From the NCBI GenBank assembly GCA_964200185.2, contig CAXNAD020000225.1:1-24075 (forward strand): a DNA stretch of 24,075 nucleotides, given 5' to 3'. Below, one piece after another: positions 18,701-24,075 of the stretch. This DNA comes from Choristocarpus tenellus KU-1152 (Eukaryota > Phaeophyceae). A model generated the notes under the pieces. The model was given only the letters and a program-made list of their open reading frames with translations, did no database searches and had not been told where the DNA came from. Position numbers and translations under genes: made by a program. How positions within the stretch are numbered: the stretch's first letter is position 1; each line of letters begins with the position of its first letter.

Positions 18701-21609
18701 TTTGATGTACCAATTTCCTCATGCTATTGCACGACTGTGTTCACACTGGAAATTCTAGAGCTCTAGATCGCAGGCACTTGCGTACAACAGTATCAGGTAC
18801 TCTTGGGGGGTGAGCTGCGAGATACGGTTCTCCTGTGGTGGCACAGCAGTCTCAAAGGAATCCTTATTCAATACGCCAAGTCAGTTTTCTTCTTTCTTAT
18901 ATTGTAATTGTTCCCTCACGCTGATCTGGTAGAGGTCTGCATCACACATATCTTTAATGAGTAGCTCATGTTTTATTTAGAGACACAAGACCTATTTTGT
19001 TCCATTGAGAGGGTTTCTCATGTCTTTGATGGAACCCTGTTTGTTGCAGATAACACAGGGGTTGGTCGGTGATGTGGTGATATCCCATTTTTCATAATTT
19101 TTGGACATAAGTAATATGCATGGCACCATTCTATTCTTCACCATTGCAGAACTAATACAGCAGTCTCTCACACTGAGCAATAATTGAAGTTGGGAAGACG
19201 GATGAATATACTCATGTGATACTGGAGTAGAGTGACATCGGTCCAATTCCTCAAAATTTCAAGGGGAAGACAGGTGGGTGTCATGCGCATAGCAGATGAG
19301 GCAACAGTTTTAGAAACAGTGTCCTCTGGATAACTGTTTTGTTCTTTCAGAGCGTCAGGCTTCATTGCACCTATAGATAGTAAATTGTGAACCGAAAATG
19401 ACCTCTGTAGGTGCTAACATCATTTTCTCATGTCATCTTCTACAAAATTCAAATGTTCCTAGTTAGAAAGAGTGGGATAAAACACTTGTGAAGAACATGA
19501 TTCTCGAAGCGGTGCTTGTGGAACAAGGACAACATTTATGGCAGCACAGTGGCATACTTTCAACACGACATACATAGGCCTTCGGTGTAACCCCCTACCC
19601 ACGACCATTATTGCGATGTTATCCTCTCTAAAACAACAGCTTCTACTCGAAATGATGGTATACATGTAAACCTGAGATGCACTCCTCGTAGCCCGAGCGC
19701 TTATTGTCAACACACCTCTGAACAAAAACCACGTACTATGCTGTACCAGTAAGAGTCCCAGAGCAGTTGCATCGAGTGAGGCGAATATTGAGTCCAAGTA
19801 CAGTCAACACAAAGAGCCACCTATCTTACTGTCGTCTTCAGTAGGTCTCGTCACTCACATCCAACTTTGAATACCACGACATGCGATGCACTTAAGGGGG
19901 CAGCACCCCCCAAAAGAACAGAGCTCAACCTAAACGTAGTCGATGGACTTCACAACTTCCCGCCTTTGCGGTTCTTGTGATTGCTGTCACCGCCATCAAT
20001 CAACAATCAACATTCATTGTCCCTCGAACAGACAGGTGCATTGCACCTTGCTCTCCTCAACTAACCTTTCTGAATACACAAAACTTTACCGCATTAACCT
20101 GAGCACTAATGAAAACCTCTCTTCGGAGACACGTTTCTCCTGTTAGAGCGATATCTCTCGTCAGACCACCTAATACATTTTGGGAACAGATAATAAAAAT
20201 ATAGATGTGCAACCAAGAGTCGGGATATAACGACCTTCACGGTTGGGGCCATGTCTCACATATCCCAAACCCTGCTTCACTTGCAAGGTCGATGTCCACA
20301 CCGCAGCAGACCATTGCTATTATGATTGAGACTGGGAGGAGATGAAGAATATCATGGTCGCTAAGCTTCCCAGAGTGTAACAACCATTATTGGTATGATC
20401 TTGACCATTTACATATGAATCATGCTCTCATTGCTTTTGATGCTGCACTACAGCTATTATCGAGATATTCTCCCATTTCAAGTTAAAAGCATAAGATGTA
20501 TACCATGTGAGACAGCACAGACAAAGAAAATCCAAAGAAGAGGGCAATCGGGTGATTCACGGAGAAAAACGCCTACAAACAACAAAGTTTCCTATTTAAA
20601 AGCATACTACGTAGTACTAAGTAGTGCCCTGGTAGAGCATTTCTTCACACAGGTAGGCATGTCAAGATGGGGGTCTCACAACAGTTGCTATACCAAGAAC
20701 AGGGATGACAAGGATGATAAGGCTGGCATCTTCCATCATCTCCCCTCCACCTCCCCATGTAACGCCCCTACTGGCACACGACCATCCAATGCCTATAACA
20801 TGGGCTACTGTAATCCGTCTAGATACATTTTACACACAAATATAAGAAACATAACCCTCAGGCAAGACTTAGAGGTGGCAAGAAGGTTGGGCACTGGAAG
20901 AGGAGGAGGGGATAATGGTAGATTGAAATGAAGCAAGGCAGAGACTTCTTGTAGTGTGCAACAAGTGACGCAAATCAGTTAGATGAGCGTTCCTATTAGC
21001 ACATGAACAGTCCTTGGAATCCACAACAACAAAACCTCTCTGAACTGACAGATGCGGGGGGCAAGGGGTGGGTGAGATGAGTCCTTCTGCCACTTAAGCC
21101 TCAACAGAGATTCTCCGATTGAGCATCTGGGAGCGATAGTAAACTTCGAGAGTATCTAAACCAACCCAAACATGTCAGTGGGACCACTGACCTCAATGAA
21201 AAATGTTTTATACAGTCTCCCCTTTTCGATGGGGAGGGGGTAGGGCTTGGAGGGAGGGGAAGGGGGAGGAAACTTGTACTAATACACGATGTACAAGTTC
21301 TCACATTGTGGAGTTTCAACCCCAATCCAAACATCAACCATCCCCCTTGATAGGCCTGCGCATCCCTCCCACACACCAAGCTTTCCACACGATACCACAT
21401 GCTGCGTGCTACGCCCACACCATAACAAAGACCCCCACCCCAGCGTCCCCAACACAGGGCAACCGTTATCCACGCCATGGTGTGTCTCCTGTCCCCAGTT
21501 GCCTTCCAGTACTCCCTCAATCCCCACTCACAGAGCGATAGTCATCTATGCCATGGGACATCTCCTGTCCATTGCCTTTCACCGTTTGCAACGCTAGCAC
21601 GATGGCATT
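18701..21609. other. Stretch without a gene I can support
   Basis: Several open frames of 60 to 170 codons occur on both strands, the longest at 20422-20931 (plus, ATG start). None shows a recognised domain, and their lengths are close to what chance gives in 48 kb of double-stranded sequence at this composition. No family A or B element, tRNA or rRNA was noticed. Confidence 0.5.
20422..20931 (+). CDS. Doubtful open reading frame, 169 codons
   Basis: It has an ATG start and TGA stop, and is polar and basic in the middle (KKIQRRGQSGDSRRK), ending ARRLGTGRGGGDNGRLK. No domain, signal peptide or membrane segment was recognised. About one frame this long is expected by chance in the window, so it is listed only for completeness. 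Confidence 0.15.
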   Translation: MLSLLLMLHYSYYRDILPFQVKSIRCIPCETAQTKKIQRRGQSGDSRRKTPTNNKVSYLKAYYVVLSSALVEHFFTQVGMSRWGSHNSCYTKNRDDKDDKAGIFHHLPSTSPCNAPTGTRPSNAYNMGYCNPSRYILHTNIRNITLRQDLEVARRLGTGRGGGDNGRLK

Positions 21610-22534
21610 TCAATGGCGTATAACCGATGGCGGTACAGCTGGAGGACGTTCTCCTGCCAGGATTCCCATCCAGGAGTGCGAATACTCCCACAGGTCCCGT
21701 TTGATCCGGTTATCCAGGCGATGCTCGAACACCCTCCCTTCCTCGTTGAATCGGTAGATGGAAATCGCACCAATATCCACAGCTGTCCCAGCCAGTCCTA
21801 CAGCATCTGAAATCATTTTGAACTTCAGCTCTAACTCACGCTGGCCCTCCTTATACACCATACTTGTGACAGCCACGCGCGGGCGGACGCCTGTCATGGC
21901 GCTCAATACGCGTAGAGAAGTATGAAGTGCCCCGTACAAACGTCTTCCTTGGCAAACAGTGCCGGCAGGATCCTGAATTGGGAGAAGGGGCTTTCAGAAA
22001 GGGCAACGATAACATACCTCGGGGATGGATGGTCAATGAAGACAAGTGGCCATAGAGAGTGGAAGCAATAGCGACAAAATACACAAAGCAGCGGGGTTGT
22101 TTATACCTTACAGTAATCCCTACAGAATCGACGCTTAGCCCTTACTGATGTACCTTGAGGACGATGTTTGGTGTGAAGATGTCCAAACAGGGGGCGTTCT
22201 CAAACATTGCTGGAACGTCCTCTGCAAGAGTGTCCATTGCCTTGCCAACATTAAGCGTGAAGTTTGCTCCAGGTGGTTCTTCGGAACTATCACCACCCCA
22301 CACACCCTGAACAAACTGTGGGTAGCGAACCTGGACAGGCAACGGTTGAATCAAGTCCAAGTCTGGTGTGATGTCCTGGCGAAGGGATGACAATCGATTT
22401 CTTGGGCGGCACGATGAAGCCATCCCTAAGGTACCCTGTGGAGTGGGCGAGGAGACGAAGCATCCTACTTGCCGAAGGACACAACAAAAGAGAAGAAGGA
22501 AGAATGCTCCTTGCATGTTGAATCTGTGAAGCAT
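21610..22534 (-). CDS. DUF2358 (NTF2-like) family protein, probably plastid-targeted
   Basis: Two exons on the minus strand: 22534-22154 and 21972-21610, 247 residues. The start is the ATG at 22534; a second ATG six codons on (22516) is equally possible and begins directly before the hydrophobic run. Residues 9-18 (FFLLLFCCVL) form a signal-peptide core, followed by VGC-FVSSPTP, resembling the ASA-F cleavage motif of proteins entering secondary red plastids. The domain reads AMDTLAEDVPAMFENAP, LDIFTPNIVLK, DPAGTVCQGRRLYGAL, then GAISIYRFNEEGRVFEHRLD near the end. The pattern matches DUF2358: L-x-x-D-x-P-x-L-F, D-I-Y/F-x-x-x-I, D-P with G and Y, and Y-x-x-x-x-x-G-x-I/V-x-E-H-x-x-D. The molecular role of this family is unknown; many members are chloroplast proteins. 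Confidence 0.88.
21973..22153 (-). other. Phase-0 intron in the DUF2358 gene
   Basis: 181 bp. The donor CTCAAG|GTACAT and the acceptor ctcccaattcag join LK to DPAG, restoring the conserved D-P of DUF2358 with no base lost. Much shorter than most introns of the DENN gene. Confidence 0.88.
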
Positions 22535-23017
22535 CTGTGTGGTATTTGGTGTTGAACACAAAGTGACTACTGACTCGGTTGATTTTCAAGGTTAGGGAAA
22601 GAGCCAGCATACATCTACAAAAGGTTAGGGTTGTGGGTTGTTGGTTGTTGGTACATACAACTTGGTCGTTCCAAGTAGGGGTTTCATGATGTGCAATCAC
22701 AAAGCACATCTAAAAAGTTCAAGTTCTCCTCTCAACTCTTGGGGGATGGGGTTTGTGGAAACACAGACAGAAGGAAAAGGAGATTGAAGGCGGTGTGAAA
22801 AGTCGTATGGCCGTGTATCCGTGAGTGGTTTGTTGTTGTTGACTAGAAATGCGTTCATAGGGCACAGCCTAGGTTCTATGATATACTGTTGCTACCATTG
22901 TACTCTAGGGAAGATGTTCATCCAGTCTCGTTCCTGCTTAGAGTAGTATGGGGAGATTGACCCCGCTCTGTCCTTGCCGTGACCTACTACGCAACTTATC
23001 TGTGAGTCAGAGCACAG
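22535..23017. other. Region between divergent genes, nothing further seen
   Basis: It lies between the 5' end of the DUF2358 gene and the first exon-like piece of the next plus-strand gene, so promoters of both are expected here. I could not pick out a TATA box or initiator with confidence. An ATG at 22948 opens a frame followed by a GTGAGT donor at 22999, which could be a first exon. Confidence 0.4.
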
Positions 23018-23183
23018 ATCCCTGCAAGTCTTCAAGTAGTCGATGGTGCGGCGGACCTGTATCACAAGAATGCTCGGGCGGTGGGAAGTCGCTTATATGG
23101 CCACGAAGGGGGACTGCTACTGGGAGAGAGGTATCGACTGGTTGAAGAACGTGAGGCAGTACTAAAAAAAGCTAGAGAAGAAT
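23018..23183 (+). CDS. Exon of an unrecognised coiled-coil gene
   Basis: After agagcacag the frame gives VVDGAADLYHKNARAVGSRL, YGHEGGLLLGERYRLVEERE and AVLKKAREE. The last part is a charged amphipathic helix. It stops short of a stop codon at GAAGAAT|GTGAGT, a strong donor in phase 1. The frame is closed just upstream (TGA at 22997-23013 region), so it is not a first exon unless the start lies elsewhere. No family recognised. Confidence 0.5.
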
Positions 23184-23344
23184 GTGAGTGGATATATTTG
23201 TGTAAGGGGTAATGCTCGAATCTAGAAAACTAGTAATAGGAAAGTTCATCACGACATCCTCCCCCAAAAAAGTCAAAAAAGCACTCACTCAAGGGCCTCA
23301 CAACTACCGAAATCTGGACATGTACCCCCTAAGCAATCCAGCAG

Positions 23345-23499
23345 AGGGAAGAGGAGCGTCATATGAAGGGGAGGTTAGTACATCTTAACAACGAAGCCTG
23401 GAGACGGCTTAGAAGTGTGGTAGAGCATAAAGGACGCGAGGATGAGGAATGTGGCGAAGCCTCAACTATCAGGAGTGATGGAACTCTTCAAAGTATCGT
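23345..23499 (+). CDS. Second exon of the same unrecognised gene
   Basis: After caatccagcag the frame gives REEERHMKGRLVHLNNEAWR, RLRSVVEHKGREDEECGEAS and TIRSDGTLQSI, ending at a GTGAGA donor in phase 2. It continues the charged helix of the previous piece. With the start at 23345 the phase (0) does not fit the phase-1 donor at 23184, so a different donor, acceptor or a missing exon must lie between. The rest of the gene would be beyond 24075. Confidence 0.45.
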
Positions 23500-23925
23500 G
23501 TGAGAACCTGGGTGGCAAAGCACAAAATCTCGAATCGGGTTCTCTAGACACAACTGACTGTGCTGATGCTAAGTAAATACCCATTGCAGAGAAATACCTT
23601 ACAGATTTTTCTTGAGCAACTTGTGTGAAGAATGCAGTTGCCGAGGACAAGGTACATAATTCTGTTGGATTTCTGAAGGACAAGTGATGTTGGATGTGAT
23701 AGCACTTGTCAAAACTCATCCATCGACAGTCATTATGCTAGAATTGTAGCGGGAACCATTTCCCAGCAAGAGGAAACTATGCCTCCCTTGGTCGTCTTGC
23801 ATCCACTTGAATCTACACAAAAATAACAATATTGTGATGATGATTGCTTGAAATATAGAGCAAAGCAAGCAAGAGGTGCCCAGAGTTGCATTTTAAGGAT
23901 GCCGAATAATATGTGCAAATTTCAG

Positions 23926-24075
23926 TGACCCAAAGTATCTTTGGGGGGCGGGTGTCTACACCAGGGTGTCTATTAGGACCAAAATCAGGAAAAGTGCATT
24001 TACATTATCCATCCGACGTATGCAACCAAATCACCCAAAAACCGCAACATGAAAAAATTGACCCCAAATGGACAG
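23926..24075 (+). mobile_element. MITE-like element, family B, copy cut by the window end
   Basis: It begins with gacccaaagtatct, a G-rich stretch and ctacaccagggtgtc, then follows the 13369-13548 copy almost base for base through cattcatccatc-like, gtatgcaaccaaatcaccca and ccccaaatggacag, where the window stops. The right terminal repeat is outside. It lies downstream of the last coiled-coil exon, probably in its intron. Confidence 0.8.

Noticed and set aside
19459-19797. Minus-strand open frame of 112 codons
   Set aside because: It lacks an ATG at its start, has no domain, and several frames of this length are expected by chance here.
22948-23145. Frame starting at ATG 22948 through the 23018-23145 region
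   Set aside because: Its product is Ser/Gly-rich without structure, while the overlapping frame gives a coherent charged helix ending at a good donor.

Overview
The window is nuclear DNA from a eukaryote with spliced genes. Coding stretches are short, end in GT donors, resume after pyrimidine tracts ending in AG, and their reading phases match across the gaps. One gene product begins with a signal peptide followed by a Phe at the predicted cleavage point, as in plastid proteins of algae with a secondary red plastid (diatoms and other heterokonts, haptophytes, cryptophytes). A photosynthetic chromist is the best guess. This is inferred from one gene and the gene style; no rRNA or other marker is present.

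Layout. Bases 7-357 (minus) hold an open frame resembling the degraded C-terminal end of a retroelement reverse transcriptase protein, followed by a TA microsatellite. From about 726 to 18700 (plus) I reconstruct a large gene of about 18 exons. Its N-terminal half (726 to about 5700) is a coiled coil followed by long Ser/Gly/Pro/acidic low-complexity sequence. Its C-terminal half (about 6420-18700) carries a tripartite DENN domain: uDENN at 9320-10613, cDENN at 11862-15811 and dDENN at 17218-18700. Fourteen consecutive exons from 6420 to the stop at 18700 keep one open frame. The link between the halves (about 5500-6420) is the weakest join, so two adjacent genes remain possible. DENN proteins are typically guanine-exchange factors for Rab GTPases in membrane traffic.

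The introns of this gene are loaded with short non-coding inverted-repeat elements (MITE-like). Family A (about 255 bp, ends like AAGTATCTTAGAGGGTA) has copies at 4138-4393, 7966-8220, 8609-8862 and 9724-9978 and a degenerate piece near 16943-17014. Family B (180 bp, ends like GACTCAAAGTATCTG) has one full copy at 13369-13548 and one cut by the window end at 23926-24075. All copies except the last lie in introns of the DENN gene.

Bases 18701-21609 show no gene I can support. At 21610-22534 (minus) a two-exon gene encodes a DUF2358 (NTF2-like fold) protein with a probable plastid-targeting presequence. At 23018-23499 (plus) two exon-like pieces of a further, unrecognised coiled-coil protein begin, but its ends are not defined here.
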